Shown here: one piece after another, positions 8,152 through 17,585 of the stretch
Position numbering within the stretch: position 1 is the stretch's first letter
How the letters are laid out: every line of letters begins with the position of its first letter
From: CAVUNY01 sp963768585
GTDB taxonomy: Bacteria; Chloroflexota; Anaerolineae; Anaerolineales; Anaerolineaceae
DNA length: 64,000 bases
NCBI GenBank assembly: GCA_963768585.1
Contig: CAVYIF010000018.1
Coordinates: 1 to 64,000, forward strand
Reading direction: 5' to 3'
The notes under the pieces: generated by a model
Database searches by the model: none
Seen by the model: the letters and a program-made list of their open reading frames with translations, nothing else
What the model was told of the DNA's origin: nothing
Made by a program: the position numbers and the translations under genes

Positions 8152-11007
8152 ATGTCAACACAGCCAGCTTCAAATCCCATACCCATCGTGACAGGTCTTC
8201 GTTTTGAGCATCTCCGCGAACCAATCGGCATTGGTTCAGAGGCACCGCGCCTTTCGTGGATCGTTCAATCGACGACCCCAGATTGGCATCAGTCCGCATA
8301 TGAAATTGAAGCCTACGATGTGGATGGTCAGTTAAAAGGCCAGACCAACAAGGTCAGTTCCGACCAATCCGTGCTGGTAACCTGGCCATTTGACCCACTC
8401 GAATCTCGCCAGCAGTTAAGCCTCCGCGTTCGTGTGTGGGGCAGCGATGGGCAGGTTTCAACGTGGAGTGATTCAGCCGTCGTTGAAGCGGGATTGCTGC
8501 AGGAGTCTGATTGGACCGCCAACTTTATCACCCCCGATTGGGACGAAGACACCACAAAGCAGCAACCATCGCCTTACTTGCGGCACACTTTCGATGTGCG
8601 CCCGGGCGTAAAATCCGCTCGCCTGTACATAACCGCCCTGGGGGTATATGAACCTCAGCTCAACGGAGCCGTGGTAGGCGACCACGTGCTGGCCCCTGGT
8701 TGGACCAGCTACGATCACCGCTTGCGCTACCAGACTTTTGACGTGACCGGGTACCTGCTGGAAGGCGAAAATGCAATTGGAGCCACCCTGGGGGATGGTT
8801 GGTATCGCGGACGGATTGGGTTCGGGGCTGGCAGGCGCAATAGTTGGGGCGACCGCCTGGCGCTTTTAGCGCAACTGGAGATCCAATACGAAGATGGAAC
8901 CCGGGTCGTAATTTGTTCCGATGATAGCTGGCGTTCATCCACCGGTCCGATCCTTTCCAGCGGGATTTATGAAGGCGAAACCTATGATGCCCGACTGGAG
9001 CAGCCTGGTTGGTCCGTTGCCGGGTTTGACGACCAAAATTGGTCCGGTGTGCGCACGATCGAACAAGATTTTAGCGTGCTCTTTTCACCGGTAGGCCCCC
9101 CGGTCAGGCGGATCGAAGAGGTTGATCCTGTTTCCGTGTCGCAATCTCCGTCCGGAAAAACTCTGGTCGATTTCGGGCAAAATCTTGTTGGTTGGCTGCG
9201 ATTAACCATCCCTGAAGGCGATGCCGGGCAGACGATCACATTGCGTCATGCCGAAGTGTTGGAAAATGGAGAATTATGCACGCGGCCGCTGCGCCATGCC
9301 GAAGCAACCGATCGTTACATCCTGTCCGGGAAAGCCGGCGGTACCTGGGAGCCGCATTTCACCTTTCACGGCTTCCGCTACGCGGAAGTCGAAGGTTGGC
9401 CAGGTCAACTGCAGGCTTCCGACCTCCAGGCGGTGGTGATTCACTCCGATATGGAAAGAACCGGTTGGTTCGAATGCTCCAATCCACTCATCAACCGCCT
9501 GCATGAAAACACCCTGTGGGGCATGCGCGGCAACTTCGTAGATCTGCCCACCGACTGCCCGCAGCGTGACGAACGCCTGGGCTGGACCGGTGATCTGCAG
9601 GTATTCTCGCCTACGGCATCATTCCTGTTTGATGTCAGTGGATTCCTTAAATCATGGCTGGCAGACGTGGCAGCCGAACAGAAAAAGTTGGGCGGCATTG
9701 TGCCCCCCGTAGTGCCCAATACCATGGGCGAGGGCTTCGCGGCAGCGGCCTGGGGCGATGCGGCTGTCGTAGTCCCCTGGGTGTTATACCAGCGTTTCGG
9801 TGATTCCAAGATCCTGGAAATCCAATTTGAGAGCATGCATGCCTGGGTAGATCATATAGAAAAATTGGCAGGCGAAAATCGCCTGTGGGATACCGGCTTC
9901 CAGTTTGGCGACTGGCTCGATCCCACGGCGCCCCCGGACAATCCGGCGCAGGCGCGTACCGACAAAAACATCGTGGCCACCGCATACTTTGCCCGCTCAG
10001 CCCAAATGGTAGCCTGGGCAGCCGATGTGCTCGGTTTAGACGATCAAAAAGCGCATTACCAGGCGCTGGCAGATGAAGTAAGCGATGCTTTTGCTCGCGA
10101 GTACGTGACCCCCGCAGGCCGGTTGATGAGCGACGCTGAAACGGCTTATGCTTTGGCGATTGCTTTCGAACTGCTCCCGTCTGCTGACCAGATCCATGGT
10201 GCTGGAGAGAGATTGAAGAGTCTGGTTCTAGAGAGCGGATATCATATTCGCACCGGTTTCGTCGGTACCCCATTGATGTGTGATGCCCTGTGCCAGACCG
10301 GAAATTTGCGATCTGCGTATAGCTTGCTGATGCAGCGCGACTGCCCCTCCTGGCTCTATCCGGTCACCATGGGTGCCACCACCATCTGGGAACGCTGGGA
10401 CAGCATGCTTCCGGACGGATCGGTTAATCCGGGCGAAATGACGTCATTCAACCATTACGCTCTGGGCGCAGTTGCCGATTGGATCCACCGTTTCACTGGC
10501 GGCCTCGCACCTGCAGAGCCGGGTTACCACCGCATTGAAATTCACCCACAGCCAGGCGGCGGGTTGACCTACACGCGCGCGCGCCACCTGACCCCCTATG
10601 GCATGGCCGAATGTGCCTGGAAAATTGACGGTGGAAAGATCACAGTCGACATCCAGGTTCCCGCAAATACGACCGCCCTGGTGACGCTGCCTGGCAGCGA
10701 TCAAGAACCATTTGACGTGGGTTCGGGTTCATACCATTGGTCCTATGCCTATACGGACCCGAACGCTCGCGGACCGCTCACCATCGATGACCCCATTGGG
10801 GAAATAATAGGCTCTCCTGAAGCCATGGAGGTAGTCACCAAGGCCATTCAGCAATTCCCTGGTACAGAGATGCTGCTCAGGTTCATGAGTCGTGACGGCA
10901 GCCAATCCTTAAGGCAATTGCTCGGTAGAGGGATCGGCAGAAGGTCAGGTACCGAGGCCTTGTTATCAGCCATCGAAGCAGCTCTGGCTGAAGCAGGAAA
11001 GGTATAG
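8152..11007 (+). CDS. Alpha-L-rhamnosidase, GH78
   Basis: 951 residues. The ATG at 8152 is preceded by TGGAGG at the right spacing; a TTG at 8140 lies inside that site. Domain order follows the GH78 family: N-terminal fibronectin-like and beta domains (about 15-330, including the rhamnosidase_N part with YITALGVYEPQLNG), an (alpha/alpha)6 catalytic barrel (about 440-790) and a C-terminal beta domain. The catalytic signature DCPQRDERLGWTGD lies near residues 468-481 (general acid Glu in RDER) and TTIWERWDSM near 744 carries the proposed base Glu. No signal peptide is seen, suggesting cytoplasmic cleavage of imported glycosides. It has about 60 unrecognised residues after the usual end. Confidence 0.93.
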   Translation: MSTQPASNPIPIVTGLRFEHLREPIGIGSEAPRLSWIVQSTTPDWHQSAYEIEAYDVDGQLKGQTNKVSSDQSVLVTWPFDPLESRQQLSLRVRVWGSDGQVSTWSDSAVVEAGLLQESDWTANFITPDWDEDTTKQQPSPYLRHTFDVRPGVKSARLYITALGVYEPQLNGAVVGDHVLAPGWTSYDHRLRYQTFDVTGYLLEGENAIGATLGDGWYRGRIGFGAGRRNSWGDRLALLAQLEIQYEDGTRVVICSDDSWRSSTGPILSSGIYEGETYDARLEQPGWSVAGFDDQNWSGVRTIEQDFSVLFSPVGPPVRRIEEVDPVSVSQSPSGKTLVDFGQNLVGWLRLTIPEGDAGQTITLRHAEVLENGELCTRPLRHAEATDRYILSGKAGGTWEPHFTFHGFRYAEVEGWPGQLQASDLQAVVIHSDMERTGWFECSNPLINRLHENTLWGMRGNFVDLPTDCPQRDERLGWTGDLQVFSPTASFLFDVSGFLKSWLADVAAEQKKLGGIVPPVVPNTMGEGFAAAAWGDAAVVVPWVLYQRFGDSKILEIQFESMHAWVDHIEKLAGENRLWDTGFQFGDWLDPTAPPDNPAQARTDKNIVATAYFARSAQMVAWAADVLGLDDQKAHYQALADEVSDAFAREYVTPAGRLMSDAETAYALAIAFELLPSADQIHGAGERLKSLVLESGYHIRTGFVGTPLMCDALCQTGNLRSAYSLLMQRDCPSWLYPVTMGATTIWERWDSMLPDGSVNPGEMTSFNHYALGAVADWIHRFTGGLAPAEPGYHRIEIHPQPGGGLTYTRARHLTPYGMAECAWKIDGGKITVDIQVPANTTALVTLPGSDQEPFDVGSGSYHWSYAYTDPNARGPLTIDDPIGEIIGSPEAMEVVTKAIQQFPGTEMLLRFMSRDGSQSLRQLLGRGIGRRSGTEALLSAIEAALAEAGKV

Positions 11008-11016
11008 GAGTCAAAA

Positions 11017-13509
11017 ATGTCTCTTAATATAACTTCAAAAGATTTTCCGGAAATCCGCTGGAAGTCCCAATGGATCTGGGTTCCCGAGGACAAGATTGAG
11101 ATGAAAATGTCCTTGCCCGGCTCAGAAGGAACCTCACGCAAAGAATCACATGGGCTCTTTCGCAAAGTTTTCGATTTGAGTTCGATCCCTGCCAGGGCCC
11201 CGGCTCGCATCACCGCCAATTCGCGCTACGCATTGTTTGTCAACGGAGAAGAAGTCTACCGGGGACCCATACGCAGCCAGCCGCGCCGCATGTACTATGA
11301 TTTATTCGATCTTGCCCCCTATCTAAAAACAGGCGAGAATATTATCGCCGTGTATGTAAAGTTTTACGGTAGACCGCTGTCCATGTACATTCCTCCCGTT
11401 GCAAATACGGGCCTGGGTCGGACCGGGATGATGGTTTTTGAGTCCAGTTTAGGTGAGGATGGCTGGTTGGTGAGCGATGAATCCTGGAAGGCTCGCAAGG
11501 GCGGCGCCTGGCTTGTAGATTCGGTCGACGGGGATGACGTCATCGGCGGCGGCGTTCCGATCGAGGTAGTAGATGCCCGCATGCTGCCTACCGGATGGCA
11601 ATCTGCCGGATTTGACGACAGCAGTTGGGGCAATGCCCAGGTGCTGCGCGCAATCCATATCGGCGGTTTTGCCCGGTCCCAGCCCCCTGCCGATCCCTAC
11701 GGACCGCTTTATCCACGTCCAATCGCTGCCTTAGGTGGAGAAGTCGTCCAGCCCTTCAACATTCGCCTTGAACGCGTACAGGGGCCGGTGGATATTACAC
11801 CAGCCAATCCAGTTGCCCGGGTAGTCAGCACGCTTGCTTTCCCTGCCGCTTCTCCACCCGAACCAGTCAAATGTCCGCTTGCCCTGGATATTCAAGAAGG
11901 AATTGTGTCTCGCCTGATCGTGGATATGGGCCGGATCGTCTCAGGTCTCGTGCAGTTGGAGGTCAGTGCGCCGGAAGGGACGATGTTTGAGCTGGCTTAT
12001 GTAGAAGACCCCCTTCAGGCCAAGATGGTAGGGCTGGTTGCGCAGCAATCCGGCAGCCGTTATATCGCTCGCGGCAAGGATGATCGCTTTGAGGTCTTCG
12101 ACTCGAATGGTTTGCGCTATATCTACCTGGTAATCCATGGCGTAGCAGGATCTGTGACGATCACCAACCTCGCCCTTCGAGAGCATATTTATCCCTGGCA
12201 AAGTGGGGCTTCTTTCGAATGCTCTGATCCGGAGTTGAACAAAATCTATACTGCCGGGATCCGCACCGTCAATCTAAATTCACATGATGCATTCCTGGAT
12301 TGTCCAACGCGCGAGCAGCGTGCCTGGGTTGGAGACAGTGTGGTGCACCAGATGGTCCATCTGGCGACCAACCTGGATTGGCGCCTCGCCTGGCATTACC
12401 TGACCCTGGGAAACTCGCCGCGTTACGATGGAATCTTGCCGATGAGCGTCGCCGGAGAAATCGAAGCCAGTGGGACTATAACCATCCCTGATTGGTCGCT
12501 GCATTGGGTGCACGGTGTCTATAACTTTTACCGCTTCCAGGGCGACAAAGCGAAAGTTAAATCTTTCATGCCCACCATCGAACGCATCTTGCGCTGGTAC
12601 GAACCCTACCAGACTGCGAAAGGCGTGTTGAAAGACGTGGTGGAATGGAACCTGGTGGATTGGGGAAGTTTGTTCGTCGAAGATACCAGTTCGATCCTGA
12701 CTGCGATTTGGGCGCGTGGTTTGCATGAATTCGTGGAAATGGCGCAGTGGTTAGGAGAAAAAGCCAGCCAGGAATGGGCCGAAGGTCTGTACGCCAGGGC
12801 GAAATCTGGCTACGAGATGTTCTGGGATGAAGCCCGCGGTACCTATGTGGATCATATCAAAGAAGGTGTTCAGCAAAAGCCGATCAGCCAGGTAGCTGGT
12901 GCATTGGCCATCGTTTCAAACCTGGCGCCAGAAGAACGGTGGGCGCGGATCGTCGAAACGATCACAGATTCGCAAAAATTAGTCGTGCGATCATGGACCG
13001 GCGGTGAAAGTGGGGAGTATTCACCCGATAAAATGATGAAGCAGATGATGGGGGTCTATGTCGCCGATTGGGATACCGAAAATCAGATTGTCATCGGCGA
13101 GCCTTTCATCAGCTATCTGGTTCATGACGCCGTCGCGCAAGCTGGGCAGGCAGGAAAACTGACCGAACTCTACCGGCGCTGGTCGCAATTCCTGGTGGGA
13201 GGGTTCGACACCATCGGTGAATGCTGGGGATGGGGCACTCACGTTCATGGTTGGAGTTGTACGCCAACCCGCGACATGGTATTTTACACGCTGGGAGTAA
13301 CCCCCCTGGAACCGGGCTATGCCAGGGCACGAATCGCCCCCCGACTGGGAGGGTTGGCCTGGGCCAAAGGCAGCGTACCTACTCCGCACGGGCTGATCAC
13401 TGTTCAGGCCACACCGGATAAAGTCACCATCGATTCACCCGTTCCGGTTCAAATCGACCTGGAAAATAAAGCATCTCAGGTGCTGCCCGCCGGGCACCAC
13501 GAGCTGTAG
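11017..13509 (+). CDS. GH78-like glycoside hydrolase (alpha-L-rhamnosidase family)
   Basis: 830 residues, nine bases after the first rhamnosidase and preceded by TAGGAG. Visible parts are an N-terminal jelly-roll (QWIWVPEDK to about 200), a second beta domain, an (alpha/alpha)6 barrel with DCPTREQRAWVGD near residue 427, and GECWGWGTHVHGWS near 733, where the Glu matches the general base. A C-terminal strand domain has TPLEPGYARARIAP. It belongs to a different GH78 branch from its neighbour (TREQR instead of QRDER), so the pair probably differs in linkage or aglycone specificity. No signal peptide is visible. Confidence 0.88.
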   Translation: MSLNITSKDFPEIRWKSQWIWVPEDKIEMKMSLPGSEGTSRKESHGLFRKVFDLSSIPARAPARITANSRYALFVNGEEVYRGPIRSQPRRMYYDLFDLAPYLKTGENIIAVYVKFYGRPLSMYIPPVANTGLGRTGMMVFESSLGEDGWLVSDESWKARKGGAWLVDSVDGDDVIGGGVPIEVVDARMLPTGWQSAGFDDSSWGNAQVLRAIHIGGFARSQPPADPYGPLYPRPIAALGGEVVQPFNIRLERVQGPVDITPANPVARVVSTLAFPAASPPEPVKCPLALDIQEGIVSRLIVDMGRIVSGLVQLEVSAPEGTMFELAYVEDPLQAKMVGLVAQQSGSRYIARGKDDRFEVFDSNGLRYIYLVIHGVAGSVTITNLALREHIYPWQSGASFECSDPELNKIYTAGIRTVNLNSHDAFLDCPTREQRAWVGDSVVHQMVHLATNLDWRLAWHYLTLGNSPRYDGILPMSVAGEIEASGTITIPDWSLHWVHGVYNFYRFQGDKAKVKSFMPTIERILRWYEPYQTAKGVLKDVVEWNLVDWGSLFVEDTSSILTAIWARGLHEFVEMAQWLGEKASQEWAEGLYARAKSGYEMFWDEARGTYVDHIKEGVQQKPISQVAGALAIVSNLAPEERWARIVETITDSQKLVVRSWTGGESGEYSPDKMMKQMMGVYVADWDTENQIVIGEPFISYLVHDAVAQAGQAGKLTELYRRWSQFLVGGFDTIGECWGWGTHVHGWSCTPTRDMVFYTLGVTPLEPGYARARIAPRLGGLAWAKGSVPTPHGLITVQATPDKVTIDSPVPVQIDLENKASQVLPAGHHEL

Positions 13510-13530
13510 TGGCAGTTGTAAGTAAAGTAA

Positions 13531-13566
13531 GCGTGGGATTTTCCGCTCTGGCGGAAAATCCCACGC
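13531..13566. terminator. Bidirectional terminator hairpin
   Basis: A perfect 16-bp inverted repeat (13531-13546 and 13551-13566) with a TCTG loop lies between the convergent rhamnosidase gene and the following minus-strand gene. T-rich sequence follows on the minus strand (TTACTTTACTTAC), and a shorter TTATTT on the plus strand. Confidence 0.8.
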
Positions 13567-13623
13567 ATTATTTAGGAGATCGGTTATCTCGATTGCCCCA
13601 CAATACCGGCGAATCATGGGATC

Positions 13624-14580
13624 TTACACGAGATAGCGCAGCATGTCCTCTGCCTGCCTGGTTCCGGTTGGATCATCGAGGAAATTCACCAGCGTATAAA
13701 AACCGTAAAAAACCTTGATGCGGTGCGTGAGCCTGGCGGCACCCGGCCTGAGGTTGCCAGGCCGCCAATATTCAGGTGACCAAAGATCATGCGCCACAGG
13801 TGATTGTGGTCCCATTTCATTCGTCACATCGGGTAATGTTTTCCACAACTGCACATGCTGGTGGTGACCTTTTAATCCCTCGACGGCCAGCTGGGGATAT
13901 CCATACGCCGCCAGTTCACACAATGCGGCCGCGTGATTGATGATGTGTACCAAACCGCCGTAACCCTGTCTTTTTTCTGCCGCCTGCAGGATCAATTCAT
14001 TTAACACGACACGCACCATCGAATGCAGATCGGTGTAAGGTGGGAAATCCGAATCCTCGGGCAGCTCCACCAGGCTGCCGCTGATGCGGCCGCGTTCCGT
14101 CCCATAGTAACCACTGCCAGGCGCGGAGCCATCGAAAGCCGAGATTAAACGGCGAACGCCTTCGATGACGGCAGGTGTGGCGATTTCAGGGTGGTCTTTT
14201 AAAGCGCGAATCGCAATCGAAGCAAAAATTGTATTATGCCCCGATTCATGCGCTTCACCAATGTTTTTGGCCAACGCCTGCGGGATGGTGTCAATCAGGT
14301 CTGCACGCGCCTCATCCTGGGGGAAAGGTTCAAACATTTCAGAAACGGTGATGGCGGAATCGGGTTGGGGGCTGAACACCGATTGGCCTTGTATAATCCG
14401 GTCCAGCTCAGTTTCGATACCTGTAAAGATAAATGGATCCAGATCAGGCTGCTGTTCGCCAATGAAATATCCAGCAACAACGGCTGCACCGAGGTGCCCG
14501 GTCATGGTTGTGGCATGATGAGCGCGGCTCAGAGCCGCTATGCCTTGGGTCAGATATGAATAATCCACATTTTTTCCCAC
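13624..14580 (-). CDS. Unrecognised helical protein
   Basis: 318 residues starting at GTG 14580, with GAGG five bases upstream. I do not recognise the family. The protein is soluble and predicted mainly helical, with His-rich segments: SRAHHATTMTGHLGAAVV near the N-terminus, EAHESGHNTIFAS near 130, and HIINHAA and KGHHQHVQLW near 215-245. The repeated His/Glu placement could indicate a metal site or a helical cofactor pocket (speculation). It is the last gene of the minus-strand run and directly follows the UroD-like gene. Confidence 0.7.
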   Translation of the reverse strand: MGKNVDYSYLTQGIAALSRAHHATTMTGHLGAAVVAGYFIGEQQPDLDPFIFTGIETELDRIIQGQSVFSPQPDSAITVSEMFEPFPQDEARADLIDTIPQALAKNIGEAHESGHNTIFASIAIRALKDHPEIATPAVIEGVRRLISAFDGSAPGSGYYGTERGRISGSLVELPEDSDFPPYTDLHSMVRVVLNELILQAAEKRQGYGGLVHIINHAAALCELAAYGYPQLAVEGLKGHHQHVQLWKTLPDVTNEMGPQSPVAHDLWSPEYWRPGNLRPGAARLTHRIKVFYGFYTLVNFLDDPTGTRQAEDMLRYLV

Positions 14581-14700
14581 TGTAGCCTCGATTCTTGGAG
14601 ATTAAACCGGTTTGCTTATCCTAATTTTTCTATTTATACCAAAAAATTCCGTTCATTGAAATGGATGAACCATCCGTAATACTCGCTCAAACGGTCCCTG

Positions 14701-15816
14701 CTACCCAAAAATAGTACGCATCCGGTCGCAGTAATATTGGACATTTTCCCACTTTGCATCGGGCGCGATGCGGTGATCCGGGCATGGAATAAATCCACCA
14801 AGATCGATGATCGGGCGCAAGCGTTCAACTTCCGCGTCGACAGCGGCATAATCTCGTGAGAAAACCACTTTATTCATCCCCCCCACGCCGCGCAGCTCTT
14901 TGCCGTACTGCTCTCTCCACGGAGTCAAGCTGGCATTCCAGGTGCCAACTTCGATGGGGAACATTGTATTTACGCCGTTCTCAAACCAGGTCGGAATGAG
15001 TTTATCGATCTTGCCGTCACAATCCAGGGAAACGATATGGATACCATGCGAATTAACCAGATCGGTGATCCGCTTGTAATGCGGGCCAATCTTGTCGTGA
15101 AAGAACTTGGGATTTACCAGAGGCCCGGCCTTATAGCAAATATCTTCCCAAAAATGGGCAAAATCGAAGCTGTCGTTGCGCGCGAGGATGGCCTTAACGC
15201 CCTGGAAGCATAATTCGGCAGTGACTTCAATCATTTCATCCACCAGGGTGGGATCATCCGAGATCAAATAGCTTAATCCTACCAACCCGGTGATATCGCG
15301 AATCCGACCCCACAGGCTGCCGCAATGCAAGCCTATCGGATGATCGCGCTCTTCAGGTGACGGCATCGCGTCTAGCATTTGCCAGTTGACCCGGTCGGGG
15401 GACCACTGCAGTTTGGGCAGGTACAGATCCTTCCAGGTCTGGCGGTCTTTTAGCAGATGTTCTACCTCGCTGGGAATTGACCCCGCCTCATCTTTTTCCA
15501 TAACGGTGACACCATCCGCGTTCATAATCTCGCGGGAGCCATCTTCGTGCGTCCGCAGGATGCGCCGTTCAAAGCCTGGCTTCAGGCTGGATGCAAAATG
15601 AAAGGCGGAGTACCAGTTGAAGTCAAAGCCTAGTTTCCGGCCAATGCTGATGTCATACTGGTTTCCATCCCCCCAATGCTGGGCTTCTTCCTGGGATATG
15701 TGTCCCTCACTGGCCCATAAATCCAATGTTTCATTCCAGAATCCAAAATGGACGATGGGGAGGCTGTCGTATGCCTCATAATTCAGCACTCTCAGGGCCT
15801 GTTCACGTTGATTCAT
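14701..15816 (-). CDS. Uroporphyrinogen decarboxylase-family protein (methyltransferase-like)
   Basis: 371 residues; ATG 15816 has GGAGG nine bases upstream (a TTG one codon earlier is the alternative). The TIM-barrel UroD family is recognisable from HFGFWNE near the start, SLDCDGKIDKLIPTWFENGV with MFPIEVG, GGMNKVVFSRD, and GGFIPCPDHRIAPDAKW at the end. True HemE lacks this ending; it is typical of the UroD-like branch related to corrinoid methyltransferases such as MtaA and CmuA. No other heme gene is nearby, so heme synthesis is unlikely. In glycan-utilisation loci such genes are common, with unknown substrate. Confidence 0.82.
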   Translation of the reverse strand: MNQREQALRVLNYEAYDSLPIVHFGFWNETLDLWASEGHISQEEAQHWGDGNQYDISIGRKLGFDFNWYSAFHFASSLKPGFERRILRTHEDGSREIMNADGVTVMEKDEAGSIPSEVEHLLKDRQTWKDLYLPKLQWSPDRVNWQMLDAMPSPEERDHPIGLHCGSLWGRIRDITGLVGLSYLISDDPTLVDEMIEVTAELCFQGVKAILARNDSFDFAHFWEDICYKAGPLVNPKFFHDKIGPHYKRITDLVNSHGIHIVSLDCDGKIDKLIPTWFENGVNTMFPIEVGTWNASLTPWREQYGKELRGVGGMNKVVFSRDYAAVDAEVERLRPIIDLGGFIPCPDHRIAPDAKWENVQYYCDRMRTIFG

Positions 15817-15831
15817 CAATCAAATCCTCCA

Positions 15832-17508
15832 TCAAGATTTTCTTATAAATATTTCGTAAATGCCAAACGCAGCGATGTAACGGTAATGGGCGCGCAAATA
15901 GTCATCCAAATAGGTCACGCCGCTGCTTAATGCACTTCCGTTTGGTTCGTTTGAATCCCAAATTTTGACCAGAACAACCCATTTGACTTCCTTCGCCTCC
16001 AGTTCACCTGCGATCTCCTGCTGGATGGGAAGGGTAGTCGCTACCCCTGGATAAAGCTCGTGATAACGGGTGGCACTCGGCCGGCCTGCAAGGTAATAGA
16101 AGCCGATGTCGCTGACAAAGATGCGGTCATGTTTCTGATTGCCCACAAAAATAGGTTCCGACGGCTGTGTATTCATCCTGATAAATGTGACAGCTTGTTC
16201 TTCATCATTATTCAAGGTAACGCAACCAGCGATTTGGAGATGTGAATAACACCCCCAGGGCGCAGCGGTATCCAATGATATGAGCAAATCCTTTAAGGCT
16301 GGGGCAAAATAGAGAATGGTCAATCCAATCAACAGGGCGAACAGGCTGTTTTTGACCCAGGCCTTCATACCTTTCGTGACGAATTGCTGGATAAAGGCTG
16401 CTGCAACGATAAAAGTCAGGATGGAAGCCGGGGTCACATGGATCAAATCATACCGGCTCAGGGCCTGATTAAAGAGCAGTCCTCCGAACAGTGTCAACGC
16501 AATTATTGTGAAATATCCCTGGTTGAGAGATGCCCGGTCCTTCACAAATTTAATCACGAGTAAAATGACCGCAACCCCAAGGGTCAAAATAGGCGCATAG
16601 AACCTGGTCCAATCCTCAGAGGGGAGATTGAATTTGGGTATCTGCGAATCATAATAGGGAACCCATTCGATCAGATTGTGAGGGATCAAGCTTGGATAAG
16701 GCAACCAGCGAACGCTGTGCAGCACAGAAGTTGGGAAATAAAAAACTTGCTCGAAAAGATTTTTCCAACCACTTTGAAAACCGATCAAAGCGTAACCCAG
16801 GAGAGCAATAGTTAACATAGGAGCCAATAACCAGACCAGCTCTTTAAGAGGAGCAAGCCAGGTTGCCAGACGAAATCTTATTCCGCTTCGGGAACTCTGG
16901 CGATCTCGTAACTGAGTTTGTTTTAATCCGGGTATGAGCAGAGCCAGATAACCTGCTGCCAACACACTGATCCCGGCATAAGCGCCAATGTCCCAACGGA
17001 TGATGACCGCAACCCCCAGGAGAACACCAGAAAATAAAAGCCAACCTCTGTTTCCGTTCTCGGTGAATTTCAACCAGGTAAAAATAGACCAGAGCCCGAG
17101 AGTCAAGGCAGGGAAAACTGCGTAAGAGTAAAACCCCGCCGAGGCGAGCAGCATCCCGGCGATTAAGGCTGCCAGGAATGCCAGTTTGCGGAGCGCCAGT
17201 CTCTTTGCGATCAGGTAAACGCCAATGACCATTAAGAAGCGAATCAGGGTGTCATAAATCCGGGCATAGAGCAGATTGGCGCCGAAGAGTTTGATGACCC
17301 CCGCCAGGATATAAAATTGACCAGGTGGGTAAATGGCCCAAAAATCTTTATAAGGCACATCGCCGTTCAGCACCCGGATCGATCCAAACATGGCAAAGCC
17401 TTCATCGTAGAAATTAAAAAAAGTCTTGATCTTGATCAATAAGATCAGGAAAATCAAGGTGAAAAAGGAAAAAATCAGACTTTTCGTGCGAATATTTTGA
17501 AGTTTCAT
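15832..17508 (-). CDS. Multi-pass membrane glycosyltransferase of the PMT/ArnT (GT39/GT83-like) type
   Basis: 558 residues. A first membrane helix (residues about 11-28) is followed by the extracytoplasmic loop FYDEGFAMFGSIRVLNGDVP, whose acidic DE matches the catalytic Asp/Glu of GT-C enzymes, and then YKDFWAIYPPGQFY. About ten more hydrophobic helices follow, with a soluble C-terminal domain (about 440-558). GT-C enzymes transfer a sugar from a polyprenyl-phosphate donor on the outer face of the membrane (family knowledge). The ribosome binding site is weak. The gene is set off from the upstream sulfatase-fold gene by an inverted repeat. Confidence 0.72.
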   Translation of the reverse strand: MKLQNIRTKSLIFSFFTLIFLILLIKIKTFFNFYDEGFAMFGSIRVLNGDVPYKDFWAIYPPGQFYILAGVIKLFGANLLYARIYDTLIRFLMVIGVYLIAKRLALRKLAFLAALIAGMLLASAGFYSYAVFPALTLGLWSIFTWLKFTENGNRGWLLFSGVLLGVAVIIRWDIGAYAGISVLAAGYLALLIPGLKQTQLRDRQSSRSGIRFRLATWLAPLKELVWLLAPMLTIALLGYALIGFQSGWKNLFEQVFYFPTSVLHSVRWLPYPSLIPHNLIEWVPYYDSQIPKFNLPSEDWTRFYAPILTLGVAVILLVIKFVKDRASLNQGYFTIIALTLFGGLLFNQALSRYDLIHVTPASILTFIVAAAFIQQFVTKGMKAWVKNSLFALLIGLTILYFAPALKDLLISLDTAAPWGCYSHLQIAGCVTLNNDEEQAVTFIRMNTQPSEPIFVGNQKHDRIFVSDIGFYYLAGRPSATRYHELYPGVATTLPIQQEIAGELEAKEVKWVVLVKIWDSNEPNGSALSSGVTYLDDYLRAHYRYIAAFGIYEIFIRKS

Positions 17509-17520
17509 GGTTTTGGTTAT

Positions 17521-17559
17521 AATAAATTCGGTGACAGTTAAGTTGTCACCGAATTTATT
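17521..17559. terminator. Perfect inverted repeat between minus-strand genes (terminator or operator)
   Basis: Two 16-base arms (17521-17536 and 17544-17559) separated by GTTAAGT. The GC core GGTGACA/TGTCACC is flanked by AT-rich ends, so an RNA hairpin with a U-rich tail can form on either strand. It sits between the sulfatase-fold gene and the glycosyltransferase gene, 13 bases in front of the latter's ATG, and could reduce read-through or bind a regulator. Confidence 0.6.
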
Positions 17560-17585
17560 TTTAATACGTAGTTATTATGACCTGA

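Noticed and set aside
17521..17559. Insertion-sequence end or attachment site
   Set aside because: The perfect inverted repeat is isolated, with no transposase, target duplication or second copy; a hairpin fits better.
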